Positions 52,774 through 62,508 of a stretch of 64,000 nucleotides of DNA are shown piece by piece. Under the pieces are notes generated by a model. The model made no database searches. It saw only the letters and a list, made by a program, of their open reading frames with translations, and had not been told where the DNA came from. This stretch comes from Vibrio hippocampi (GTDB lineage Bacteria > Pseudomonadota > Gammaproteobacteria > Enterobacterales > Vibrionaceae). Position numbers and translations under genes: made by a program. Every line of letters begins with the position of its first letter. The stretch's first letter is position 1. Location of the stretch: NCBI RefSeq assembly GCF_921292975.1, contig NZ_CAKLCM010000002.1, positions 1,426,001 through 1,490,000 on the forward strand. The letters run 5' to 3'.

Positions 52774-54369
52774 TTACGCTTCTTTCACCATACGTGATTT
52801 AGACACTGAGTTGAGTATCAGACACACAACAACAAAAGCAGCACTCGTTGCCGCAAAAGAGATAGCAACTGAAGTCGTCATACCTAACGTGATAAAACCA
52901 ATACAAGACACCAACGCGACCGATAGCGCATAAGGCAACTGCGTCGAAACGTGGTCAATATGATTACAGCGCGCACCCGTCGATGACAAGATAGTGGTAT
53001 CAGAAATCGGCGAACAGTGGTCACCAAATACCGAACCCGCTAATACTGCACTTAACATCGGTAGCATCATGGCAATATCCGTCGCCCCGGCCATATCGCC
53101 AGCAATCGGCAGCATGATACCAAACGTACCCCACGAAGTGCCGGTTGCGAATGCCATAAAGCCCGACAACAAGAATAGAATCACAGGCAGCCAATGAATG
53201 TCGATGTTACCTTGAACGGTTGAAGATAGGTAAGCACCAGTCTTCATATCGCCAATAACAGAGCCAATTGACCAAGCAAAGAACAGAATCAAGATGGCGC
53301 CAAACATTGAACGCGCACCAATCCACATCGTCATGGCAACATCTTTCAATGCCAGTTTTTGTCTAACCACGGTCGCAACAGCGGTAAGCAAACCTGCGCT
53401 ACCACCATAAATGAGGGAAGTACCAACATCGGTGTTCTCAAAAGCACCCAGAAGATTGAAGGCAATGCCATCCGCTGCTAACGCTTGACCGCCAGTGAAC
53501 AGCATAGCAACAATCATCGCGCCAATCAGAACCAAAATAGGCAGAATAAGATCGGATACCGAGCCAAAATCACTCTCTTTAATATCCAACTCTTCGTTCA
53601 ATTCATGGGCTTCTTGAGTATCGGTTTCTTTATCATTATCAAAACCGTGACCTTTCTTGGCTTGAAGCTCGTGCTTACGCATTGGACCCACATCAAGTTG
53701 GAACCACGCAACCGCAAACACCATCAGCAACGCAAACACCGCATAGAAGTTCATCGGAATGATACGCACGTAGGCACCAATCGCCGAATACTCAGTAATG
53801 CCATGCGCCACTAGGATACCGCTGACAATCGTCATGATGTAGGCGCCCCAACTCGAAGCAGGCATCAGAACACACATTGGTGCTGCGGTGGAATCTAAGA
53901 TATAAGCAAGTTTGGCGCGAGAAACATAAAAGCGATCCGTCACAGGGCGAGAAATCGCACCGACTGCCAAGCTATTAAAGTAATCGTCGACGAAAATAAA
54001 TACGCCTAAGAATGCCGCAAGCAACTTTGAGCCTCGCTTGCTCTTAACACGAGCCTGAGCCCATTCAGCAAACGCCTTGGTGCCGCCAGATAAAGTTAAC
54101 AGCGCAGTCATCATACCAAGCAATAATAGGAAGCCTACGATGCTCATATTCCACATGTTTAGACCGCCATCTTCAACGATAACGCCCGAGACGGTATTAA
54201 AAATGTACTGAGCTGAGTTAGCGAACGAAAAGTCTTGGAGTAAAAGTGCACCAAGTAGGATACCCACGCCCAAAGAAAGCAGAACGCGGCGAGTGATAAT
54301 AGCAAGGCCAAGAGCTACGATCGGAGGTAGCAATGACATTGGGGAGGTAGCAAAATCGATTAAATTCAT
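52774..54369 (-). CDS. lysW: NhaC-family transporter under a lysine riboswitch (LysW)
   Basis: 531-residue inner-membrane protein with about eleven helices. DDYFNSLAVGAISRPVTDR, SSWGAYI and TSWGTFG with FGDHCSPISDTTILSS are conserved in the NhaC/ArcD-like superfamily. By itself it would be annotated as a Na+/H+ antiporter; the lysine riboswitch upstream argues for lysine uptake or exchange, as predicted for LysW proteins by comparative genomics (Rodionov and colleagues). I used ATG 54369; its Shine-Dalgarno is weak (GAAG). Specificity is inferred from regulation. Confidence 0.88.
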   Translation of the reverse strand: MNLIDFATSPMSLLPPIVALGLAIITRRVLLSLGVGILLGALLLQDFSFANSAQYIFNTVSGVIVEDGGLNMWNMSIVGFLLLLGMMTALLTLSGGTKAFAEWAQARVKSKRGSKLLAAFLGVFIFVDDYFNSLAVGAISRPVTDRFYVSRAKLAYILDSTAAPMCVLMPASSWGAYIMTIVSGILVAHGITEYSAIGAYVRIIPMNFYAVFALLMVFAVAWFQLDVGPMRKHELQAKKGHGFDNDKETDTQEAHELNEELDIKESDFGSVSDLILPILVLIGAMIVAMLFTGGQALAADGIAFNLLGAFENTDVGTSLIYGGSAGLLTAVATVVRQKLALKDVAMTMWIGARSMFGAILILFFAWSIGSVIGDMKTGAYLSSTVQGNIDIHWLPVILFLLSGFMAFATGTSWGTFGIMLPIAGDMAGATDIAMMLPMLSAVLAGSVFGDHCSPISDTTILSSTGARCNHIDHVSTQLPYALSVALVSCIGFITLGMTTSVAISFAATSAAFVVVCLILNSVSKSRMVKEA

Positions 54370-54461
54370 GATCTTCAAAAACCAGTTTTCAGGTTGGTTA
54401 GAGATCTACTGCAGACATGTGTACCATCAAAGTCAGTACACAAATGTTGAACTAAGCGAAA

Positions 54462-54481
54462 GGGAAGTGAACACTTCACCC
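54462..54481 (-). terminator. Candidate expression-platform hairpin of the lysine riboswitch
   Basis: Minus-strand GGGTGAAGTG / CACTTCCC with a two-base loop directly after riboswitch P1, followed by a short U-rich run (CTTTCGCTT). Could be a weak terminator or exchange with P1. A second small hairpin (54380-54399) lies just before the start codon and could instead gate translation. Confidence 0.5.
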
Positions 54482-54487
54482 AACCCT

Positions 54488-54662
54488 ACAGTAGCGCTCC
54501 ATAGTTTAACAAATAATAGACTATGGCAGTGTTGCTCCTTTCGGATACAACCCCAGCAAGAATGTTTGATGGACAATTCTCACTTCGGCGACTGAGCCTT
54601 TTGTTGTCGTTCATTGGCATCACCCCAACGACAAGGACTTTTCACAATCGCACCTCTACATC
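54488..54662 (-). ncRNA. Lysine riboswitch (L box)
   Basis: Read on the minus strand, conserved blocks occur in the canonical order: GAGGTGCG (54649-54656), GCCGAAG (54583-54589), CTGGGGTTG (54548-54556), CCGAAAGG (54537-54544), then CACTGCCATAGT...ACTATGGAGCGCTAC, whose CCATAGT / ACTATGG arms (54520-54526, 54499-54505) form P5. These are the L-box core elements known from lysC leaders. Boundaries are approximate. Confidence 0.9.
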
Positions 54663-55371
54663 AAAAGCAAGATTTTTCACTACATTAAAACAAAATGACG
54701 ATAGAAAAATCTCACCTTTGCACTAGGTGGGCGTTATTCTACTTACCGAAAAGTCAATTGCAACACAAAAATTGATGGAATTTTGTGAATGTTGTGATGA
54801 GTTTTAATCGTTTCCGTTAACAATTAAGTAGATAAAATGCGTTTATCAGCAAAAAATAAGAAAACGGTCACCTATTCCCTTATGCAAATTAATTTATAAT
54901 TGTCAGTACATTAAATAAAGTTGACTAATTCCTGACCCTGCCATGACATTAGCTGGTCATTTAGATGTAACTAAATATTTCAATCATTTCTCTATAACCG
55001 TTGCATGTGATTATGGCGACTATTTATACCCTACGTTCCATTAATCCTATTTATGTTAATAGCTCAATGTTGGCCGCATACTTCCTTTGAAATGACATCT
55101 CGTTCAGATAATCCTCATTGCCACTTAACTGTATATGCAACGGCAAACACATTCTGTTGAAAATTTTTTAATCGCTATTACTCATCATTGGAACTAATTA
55201 ATACTAAGATTGTCTTCCTATAAAACACCGTTATCATTAATGAGACTGTTTTGATCTCCAATTTGTAACCAATAATTAGAAATTCGCATATAATTAAGCA
55301 ATAAATATTGTCATAGCTAAACTTCGAGTTTATTATTAACCAATAACCTAATATTAAAGATGGGAATTCAC
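54663..55371. other. Divergent promoter region lysW / hns
   Basis: About 700 bp, very AT-rich, no gene supported. Holds the promoter of the lysW riboswitch transcript near its left end and the H-NS gene promoter near 55250-55340. Such AT-rich DNA is a likely H-NS autoregulatory target. No repeats longer than a few bases noticed. Confidence 0.6.
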
Positions 55372-55779
55372 ATGTCTGAATTAACTAAAACTCTACTAAA
55401 TATCCGTAGCCTTCGTGCTTTTTCTCGTGAACTGACTCTTGAGCAATTAGAAGAAGCTCTTGAGAAGTTAACGATTGTTGTTAGCGAAAGACAAGAATCT
55501 GAAGCGGAAGAACGTGCAGCTAAAGAAGAACGCGAAGCTAAATTAAGCGAATACGCGCAAATGATCGCTAAAGATGGTATTGATGTTGAAGACCTTATTG
55601 CGGCGCTTGCTGGCGAAAGCAAATCTAAAGGTAAATCTAAGCGCGCTCCTCGTCCTGCTAAATATAAATATATTGATGCAAACGGCGAAGAAAAAACTTG
55701 GACGGGTCAAGGTCGTACACCTTCTGCAATTCAAACTCAGCTTGATGCAGGTAAGTCTTTAGAAGAGTTCGAGATCTAA
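55372..55779 (+). CDS. hns: H-NS nucleoid protein (VicH-type)
   Basis: 135 residues. N-terminal oligomerisation coiled coil (MSELTKTLLNIRSLRAFSREL, then Glu/Arg-rich 25-60), a Lys/Ser-rich linker (about 83-92) and the C-terminal DNA-binding domain with the hook motif TGQGRTP (111-117) for AT-rich minor grooves. It silences horizontally acquired and virulence genes in V. cholerae (VicH). I used ATG 55372, with GGGA upstream; an ATG at 55360 would add four unconserved residues. Confidence 0.95.
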   Translation: MSELTKTLLNIRSLRAFSRELTLEQLEEALEKLTIVVSERQESEAEERAAKEEREAKLSEYAQMIAKDGIDVEDLIAALAGESKSKGKSKRAPRPAKYKYIDANGEEKTWTGQGRTPSAIQTQLDAGKSLEEFEI

Positions 55780-55796
55780 TCTCACTTTTACAAGTG

Positions 55797-55828
55797 AAAA
55801 AAAAGCGCCTTTCGGCGCTTTTTTTATC
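55797..55828. terminator. Bidirectional terminator hns / gsk
   Basis: Stem AGCGCC / GGCGCT extended by A and T tracts (AAAAAAGCGCC / GGCGCTTTTTTT), loop TTTC. Serves the convergent gsk as well. Confidence 0.92.
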
Positions 55829-55838
55829 TTTGCAATTT

Positions 55839-57143
55839 TTATCTTTCCCAATAAGCCTCTTCAAGGCTGTCTTCTCTCTCTGGTAATCCGCGAGATAAAC
55901 GAGGGGAATGCTGAACCAAAACTTCATAACTCGCTCGGTTGGCATATTTGCAGACTTGAGAAAATGATGAGTAAGTAATGAACGAATGTTGATGTTTGCT
56001 TGAATTAGGCACATTACCTCTGTGGTATTTGTTCGCCGCCATATCATGCAACAGTGCCGACAATGCTGCATCCCCTGCACCATTGGTATTTTTAATTTTT
56101 TCCGGTCCACCCATATAAGGCGCAATATGTGAATAAACCTTTAGTGGTTCTTCACACTCTGCTCTTAATGCCGGGCGACTAAATTCAAAACGGTTGAACT
56201 CGGCAATATTACCCGGAAGTAATGGCAACGACGTTTCTCGTTTAGCACTATCTTCTGTGTAACCTGCCATAAATAGTCCAACGGGACCTGCGGTACACAG
56301 CACTAAATCCACCCACTGCAATACTTTGTCAGCGGCGGATAATGGATCACTATCGCCCGTTAATGCTTCGGCTTCATCTTCATTCATCGCTACAACAGTC
56401 ACGTGCTGCTTTAAAAACTGTTGCCAATACTCGGGATCTTCTTGAATAACAAAACGAGTGCCTAATGTTAATACCACAGGAACATTGTGTTTTTTTGCAT
56501 ATTCAATTGCCTGCATCGTCGCTTCAGGCATTGGGTCACCCGGTTTACAGCGGACTAAATAAGAAGTTAATACTAACGCCGACGCATTTTTAAATACTTT
56601 TTCCGGAATGCTCTCTGGTCGAAGTTGGTTCATTTGCCCTTCGCTAATAGCAAAAGTACGCTCACCATCTTCCGTTATTAATGTAAAACAACGACCTATC
56701 GCGCCATCGACGGCTTGCAAGTAATTGAGATCCATGCGGCTCGAAGTGTTACAGAGATAACGATATCCATAACCACCGATTTTAATATCCTGACTCATTA
56801 CTCCCAGTAATACCGATTTATCATCCGCTAACACCGAGAAATTGTGTAACGTATTACCGACTGTTCCACCCGCAAACTCATTGGAGATCAATTCTTTTTG
56901 TTTTAGCTCGTTATAAAGCGTCTCAGCAGTCGCGTCATCAATAACTAATGAGTGACCTTTGCTTAAACCGAATCTCTCAATGAACTCACTATCAACCTTT
57001 GCTTCGATATCGACTAGAGTTTGGTCAATGCCGATGATATGAGTTTTCGCCATTTTTTTATTATTGGTTGCCGGTGTCACCAGAGGGTCACGAGCATGTA
57101 CAGGGAAATAGTGCTTTGATTTTCTTTGGCCAGGAAATTTCAT
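55839..57143 (-). CDS. gsk: Inosine/guanosine kinase
   Basis: 434 residues, the same length as E. coli Gsk. PfkB-family kinase that phosphorylates guanosine and inosine in purine salvage. PfkB signatures: EFAGGTVGNTLHNFSVL near residue 88 and the catalytic NTNGAGDAALSALLHD (about 354-370, base Asp). It reads away from mnmA, with a PurR box and a good sigma70 promoter in the shared region. Confidence 0.97.
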   Translation of the reverse strand: MKFPGQRKSKHYFPVHARDPLVTPATNNKKMAKTHIIGIDQTLVDIEAKVDSEFIERFGLSKGHSLVIDDATAETLYNELKQKELISNEFAGGTVGNTLHNFSVLADDKSVLLGVMSQDIKIGGYGYRYLCNTSSRMDLNYLQAVDGAIGRCFTLITEDGERTFAISEGQMNQLRPESIPEKVFKNASALVLTSYLVRCKPGDPMPEATMQAIEYAKKHNVPVVLTLGTRFVIQEDPEYWQQFLKQHVTVVAMNEDEAEALTGDSDPLSAADKVLQWVDLVLCTAGPVGLFMAGYTEDSAKRETSLPLLPGNIAEFNRFEFSRPALRAECEEPLKVYSHIAPYMGGPEKIKNTNGAGDAALSALLHDMAANKYHRGNVPNSSKHQHSFITYSSFSQVCKYANRASYEVLVQHSPRLSRGLPEREDSLEEAYWER

Positions 57144-57185
57144 TGATTTTCTTTCACTATAAAAATTTGCGGGTGATTCTAACTC

Positions 57186-57214
57186 TGTATAGATGATGGG
57201 AGCAAATTGAGCAA
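57186..57214 (-). promoter_or_regulatory. gsk sigma70 promoter
   Basis: Minus strand TTGCTC (-35, 57209-57214), 17-base spacer, TATACA (-10, 57186-57191). The start would be about 35 bases before the gsk ATG. The PurR box ends four bases upstream of the -35. Confidence 0.75.
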
Positions 57215-57217
57215 CAG

Positions 57218-57233
57218 CCGCAAACGTTTACGC
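57218..57233. promoter_or_regulatory. PurR box between gsk and mnmA
   Basis: CCGCAAACGTTTACGC compared with the consensus ACGCAAACGTTTNCGT: the central GCAAACGTTT and CG are intact. Its placement next to the gsk -35 predicts purine repression of gsk; mnmA is farther away (about 210 bp). Confidence 0.85.
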
Positions 57234-57444
57234 ATAATAATTATTTTAAATGACCTTGTTTTTTCGCTGTTAAAGACCCATTTTCGTATGCTGAGCACTG
57301 AGTTCGAGCACGGGATTTGCACTTATCCTTTGGCTCGAATCGAGCAAGAAATCGTGACAAAACGTGATTTGTATCGCGCAACTGTATTGCTGATTCGCTT
57401 TCTGTTAGAATCGGCGTCCAATTGATTTAGGTGAATATTTAACT

Positions 57445-58554
57445 ATGTCTGATAACAGCCAAAAGAAAGTCATTGTCGGTATGTCCGGCGGCGTAGACTC
57501 TTCTGTTTCAGCTTATCTTTTGAAGCAGCAAGGCTACCAAGTTGAAGGCCTGTTCATGAAGAACTGGGAAGAAGATGATAACGAAGAATACTGCACGGCC
57601 GCAGAAGACCTCGCTGACGCTCAAGCAGTTTGTGATAAGCTAGGTATCCACCTACATACCATCAATTTCGCTGCGGAATACTGGGATAATGTGTTTGAGT
57701 ATTTTCTTGCTGAATATAAAGCGGGTCGCACACCAAACCCCGATATTCTTTGTAATAAAGAGATCAAATTTAAGGCGTTTTTAGAGTTTGCTGACGAAGT
57801 TCTCGAGGCAGACTATATCGCTATGGGTCATTATGTCCGTCGCTCATTCCCAGAAAATGGTGAAAAACCACAGATGTTACGTGGTCTAGACGGTAATAAA
57901 GACCAAAGCTACTTCTTATATACATTGAGCCACGATCAAGTAGCGCGAAGCCTATTCCCGGTCGGCGATTTAGAAAAACCAGAAGTTCGCCGTATTGCCG
58001 AAGAGCAAGATTTGATCACCGCCAAGAAAAAAGATTCGACCGGTATCTGTTTTATCGGTGAACGCAAATTTACTGATTTCTTATCTCGCTATTTACCCGC
58101 ACAACCGGGTAAAATCGAAACCCCTGAAGGTAAAGAGATTGGCGAACACCAAGGCTTGATGTATCACACACTTGGTCAACGTAAGGGTCTACACATTGGC
58201 GGCCAAAAAGGCGGCGGTGGTAATGAAGACCCTTGGTATGTGGCGGAAAAAGACCTAAAACGCAATGTGCTTATCGCCGTGCAAGGGGCAGACCATCCGT
58301 TGCTAAAATCTAACGGACTCGTTGCGTCGCAACTTCACTGGGTAGATCGTGGCGTAATCACTGAACCGCTGCAATGTTCGGTTAAAACTCGTTACCGTCA
58401 ACAAGATATTCCTTGTACTATCATTCCCATAGATGATAACAACATCAAGGTGATCTTTGATGAACCACAAGTGGCAGTAACACCGGGACAATCTGCGGTG
58501 TTCTATCTTGACGACGTCTGCCTAGGCGGCGGCATCATCGAACAAAGAATTTAA
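57445..58554 (+). CDS. mnmA: tRNA-specific 2-thiouridylase
   Basis: 369 residues (E. coli 368). Adds sulfur to U34 of tRNA-Lys, -Glu and -Gln wobble uridines. PP-loop GMSGGVDSS (12-20), catalytic Cys in [11 protein letters not shown] (about 102) and [12 protein letters not shown] (about 199), DQSYFLYTL in between. GTGAATA upstream is a modest Shine-Dalgarno. Forms an operon with hflD 14 bp downstream. Confidence 0.98.
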   Translation: MSDNSQKKVIVGMSGGVDSSVSAYLLKQQGYQVEGLFMKNWEEDDNEEYCTAAEDLADAQAVCDKLGIHLHTINFAAEYWDNVFEYFLAEYKAGRTPNPDILCNKEIKFKAFLEFADEVLEADYIAMGHYVRRSFPENGEKPQMLRGLDGNKDQSYFLYTLSHDQVARSLFPVGDLEKPEVRRIAEEQDLITAKKKDSTGICFIGERKFTDFLSRYLPAQPGKIETPEGKEIGEHQGLMYHTLGQRKGLHIGGQKGGGGNEDPWYVAEKDLKRNVLIAVQGADHPLLKSNGLVASQLHWVDRGVITEPLQCSVKTRYRQQDIPCTIIPIDDNNIKVIFDEPQVAVTPGQSAVFYLDDVCLGGGIIEQRI

Positions 58555-58568
58555 TAGAGGAGAATTAC

Positions 58569-59186
58569 GTGGCTAACACACTTTATGACCGTACTATCGC
58601 TTTTGCTGGAATATGCCAAGCAGTGGCTCTTGTTCAACAAGTCGCGAGAGACGGTTATTGTGATTCAGACGCGTTTGAAACCCAATTAAAGGCAATTTCT
58701 AACCTAAACCCAGCAAACACTCTGGGTGTCTTCGGTCGTGAAGCTGACCTTAAGATCGGTCTTGAGTGTCTGGTTAATGGTATCGACAGCACGCCGAAAG
58801 GTAGTGAGATTACTCGTTATATGATTAGCCTGTTGGCACTAGAGCGTAAACTCAACAGCCGCAACGACGCCATGTCGCAACTTGGTGACCGTTTACAAAC
58901 CGTCTCTCGTCAACTTGATCATTATGAGCTGTTAGATGAACAGATGGTCAGCAACCTTGCCAGCATCTATCTCGATGTCATTAGCCCAATCGGTCCAAGA
59001 ATCCAAGTGACTGGGACTCCGGCAGTTTTACAACAAACTGGGGTTCAGCAAAAAGTGCGCGCGCTTTTGCTCTCTGGTATTCGTAGTGCGGTTCTATGGC
59101 GTCAAGTGGGCGGTGGACGCCGACACTTGATATTCGGTCGCAAGAAGATGATCGATCAGGCGAAAATCCTGTTAGCAAGAATGTAA
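58569..59186 (+). CDS. hflD: HflD (YcfC) high-frequency-lysogenisation regulator
   Basis: 205-residue helical peripheral membrane protein (E. coli 213). In E. coli it binds lambda CII and influences lysogeny; cellular role unclear. Begins at a GTG (58569) with GGAG upstream. The mnmA-hflD-purB order is standard, but here a strong terminator follows hflD and purB has its own promoter. Confidence 0.95.
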   Translation: MANTLYDRTIAFAGICQAVALVQQVARDGYCDSDAFETQLKAISNLNPANTLGVFGREADLKIGLECLVNGIDSTPKGSEITRYMISLLALERKLNSRNDAMSQLGDRLQTVSRQLDHYELLDEQMVSNLASIYLDVISPIGPRIQVTGTPAVLQQTGVQQKVRALLLSGIRSAVLWRQVGGGRRHLIFGRKKMIDQAKILLARM

Positions 59187-59191
59187 TTCCT

Positions 59192-59222
59192 CAGCTCGCA
59201 TCGATTGCGAGCTGTTTTTTTT
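59192..59222 (+). terminator. hflD terminator
   Basis: 9-bp stem CAGCTCGCA / TGCGAGCTG, loop TCGAT, eight T. Confidence 0.95.
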
Positions 59223-59244
59223 CGGACAACCTTTAGCCAAATAA

Positions 59245-60711
<1,467 letters not shown>

Positions 60712-60737
60712 TTGTCTATAGCCTGCTAAAAAATATC

Positions 60738-60771
60738 AGCCGCTTTGGAGTCACTCCTTAGCGGCTTTTTC
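60738..60771 (+). terminator. purB terminator
   Basis: AGCCGCTTTGGAG / CTCCTTAGCGGCT two-part stem with internal TT/TT pair mismatch, loop TCA, then T tract. Confidence 0.92.
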
Positions 60772-60777
60772 TTGCAA

Positions 60778-60841
60778 CGTATTTATTTTTTACCGTATTT
60801 TTCTCGAACCTTATTTATCTTGTACCGCATTATTTGGGTCA
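60778..60841. repeat. 16-bp degenerate array ending at the DUF3833 gene stop
   Basis: Four contiguous 16-bp units start at 60778, 60794, 60810 and 60826 (pattern CGTATTTATTTTGTAC). The last unit ends with the TCA that is the minus-strand TGA stop of the DUF3833 gene (60839-60841). Confidence 0.85.
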
Positions 60842-61363
60842 TTTTTGGAAAAACAGCGTAATACGCCCCACCTCCACGCCCCATTTTTTTATACTGGTTA
60901 AATTAAACAGGTGCTTTTCATCTTGTCTGTACAGCCAATCATCAAACGTGACCGTATGACTTGAGTCGTCCACCTCAAGATTGAAATCATATTTCCAATG
61001 CAGAGCATTACCGACCTCAATCCCTTCCGCTGTCCCCACGATATCATCCGCTTCACCAACATAACGTCCATTGTCTAAGCGACTGATCACCCATACTCTT
61101 CGGTCGAGTTCGCCATCATCGAAAACAAAATCTTCCTCAAGGACAAGTGTATCGCCCTCTATCGTTCCAATGATCGACACCGTAAAACGGCGCGTTTGTT
61201 GGTCGGTATAGTCTTGAACCATCCCCCAAGCTAGTGTCTTTCCTTCAAAGTAGCCAAACAGGTCAAAGCTCGGTTGTGTCTGTTGATAATCATCAATATC
61301 GCTACTGCAAGCTGAAACAAAGAGTGTCAGTAGCAACAACCAGAACGGGTGCAATCTTTTCAT
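60839..61363 (-). CDS. DUF3833 lipoprotein
   Basis: 174 residues with lipoprotein signal ending VSAC (Cys19). The body FDLFGYFEGKTLAWGMVQD and FDDWLYRQDEKHLFNLTSIKKWGVEVGRITLFF is characteristic of DUF3833. Function unknown; clusters with cfa and chalcone-isomerase-like genes. Overlaps the upstream gene by one base (stop/start). Last gene of the cluster, ending in the 16-bp array. Confidence 0.88.
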   Translation of the reverse strand: MKRLHPFWLLLLTLFVSACSSDIDDYQQTQPSFDLFGYFEGKTLAWGMVQDYTDQQTRRFTVSIIGTIEGDTLVLEEDFVFDDGELDRRVWVISRLDNGRYVGEADDIVGTAEGIEVGNALHWKYDFNLEVDDSSHTVTFDDWLYRQDEKHLFNLTSIKKWGVEVGRITLFFQK

Positions 61364-61983
61364 TATCGATTCATTCCTATCAATTGCGATCTTAAATCGG
61401 GGAATTGGCTGTTACGACCGAGCCAAATAGATAAAAACCCATCGTTTAGCATTTCATCTTCGATATGACCGACCGCTTTCATTGGCTGTTTGGGAACGAG
61501 TGAATAAAACGTACCTGTACTACCATCCGTCACATAAATTAACTGATGGTCTTCGTCCACATCGGGAAAAATATCATAGAGAGTCGCTATCCAACGGTGG
61601 CGCGTTTCTTTATCGAAGCCCATCTCTTGCCACTGATCCAAAGTGGCATCGAGCAACTGCTGACGACTGATACTTCTTTGATAAGTAATTTTCAAGGCAA
61701 TAGGGTGCGGCGTGACATCATCGTCCTGTCGATATCGCCCATCAGGGGCGAGCAATTGTGAGCGATAAATATCAAAAAATAACCATGATAGCTGCGCCTC
61801 ACCGACAACTTGCCACTGCGACCACTCCATACCCTCACGATGCAAGGTTCGTCTTTCACTTGTCTGGATGTCACTCGTCTGGATGTCACTCGTCTGCATG
61901 TCACTCGCTTGTGTGCCACTCGTTTGCAAGCCAACTCCCAATAACAATGCGAAAGCGATACTGTATTTACTATAACGCGCCAT
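61363..61983 (-). CDS. Chalcone isomerase-like periplasmic protein
   Basis: 206 residues. Signal peptide to about residue 26, then an in-frame repeat (ASDMQTSDIQTSDIQTSE), then a chalcone-isomerase-fold domain (MEWSQWQVVGEAQLSWLFFDIYRSQLL; QRSISRQQLLDATLDQW). In bacteria these domains bind fatty-acid-like ligands. The gene overlaps DUF2878 by 14 bases and is followed by the DUF3833 gene with a one-base overlap, a tight operon. Confidence 0.85.
   Translation of the reverse strand: MARYSKYSIAFALLLGVGLQTSGTQASDMQTSDIQTSDIQTSERRTLHREGMEWSQWQVVGEAQLSWLFFDIYRSQLLAPDGRYRQDDDVTPHPIALKITYQRSISRQQLLDATLDQWQEMGFDKETRHRWIATLYDIFPDVDEDHQLIYVTDGSTGTFYSLVPKQPMKAVGHIEDEMLNDGFLSIWLGRNSQFPDLRSQLIGMNR
61845..61925 (-). 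repeat. 15-bp coding repeats in the chalcone-isomerase-like gene
   Basis: Several in-frame units encode Gln-Thr-Ser-Asp-Ile/Met just after the signal peptide, and the last copies are more diverged. A length-variable linker. Confidence 0.85.
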
Positions 61984-62497
61984 GACTGATCCTCCCTTTC
62001 CGTTTTTGTACGAAACGATAGAGCGATAGGATTGCTAACACGATAAAAAACCACTCGACAAACAAAATGGCAGCGGCGGTGGTCATAGTGACCCCAAATT
62101 CCACCGCAGACAGTTTATAGCCCGCAATATAACTAAGAGAGCCACCGATTCCCCCTGCAACCGCCACAATGACGATGGGATATTGACTAATCACACGGCA
62201 TAGATAGAGCGCGTACCAAGCGAACATCACCCATAACGCGCCCAGCCAAATGGGAATAAAAGGCAAGTCAAATATCAACAGCCCAAACTGATGGTTTAAA
62301 CCATCGATCACCATGCCCATCAATGCAATTGCCGCCAATAGCGACACTCTCAGTTGAAAACGCTGGCAAGTGACTAAAACCGTGACAACCGCCAGAACAA
62401 CGCTCAACCAAGCTAAGGATGCTTGACCCAGCACCGCCAAAAACCAGAAAACTTGAAACCAAGTGCTGACAAGAATGAGCTGTTTCGTCGCAGACAT
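61970..62497 (-). CDS. DUF2878 membrane protein
   Basis: 175 residues, about six transmembrane helices (e.g. FQVFWFLAVLGQASLAWL, ALMGMVIDGLNHQFG). Matches the DUF2878 family, which occurs beside cfa and photolyase/LitR genes in Vibrio and other gammaproteobacteria. Start ATG 62497 with AAGGTG upstream, one codon after the cfa stop; an alternative GTG at 62506 overlaps that site. Confidence 0.85.
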   Translation of the reverse strand: MSATKQLILVSTWFQVFWFLAVLGQASLAWLSVVLAVVTVLVTCQRFQLRVSLLAAIALMGMVIDGLNHQFGLLIFDLPFIPIWLGALWVMFAWYALYLCRVISQYPIVIVAVAGGIGGSLSYIAGYKLSAVEFGVTMTTAAAILFVEWFFIVLAILSLYRFVQKRKGRISHGAL

Positions 62498-62508
62498 CTT
62501 AATCACCT

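Noticed and set aside
54293..54726. Plus-strand frames of 100 and 67 residues upstream of lysW
   Set aside because: They lie opposite the lysine riboswitch and lysW start; the RNA structure explains the conservation.
57207..57425. 72-residue frame upstream of mnmA
   Set aside because: No Shine-Dalgarno, no recognisable protein pattern, and the frame begins within the PurR/gsk promoter region.
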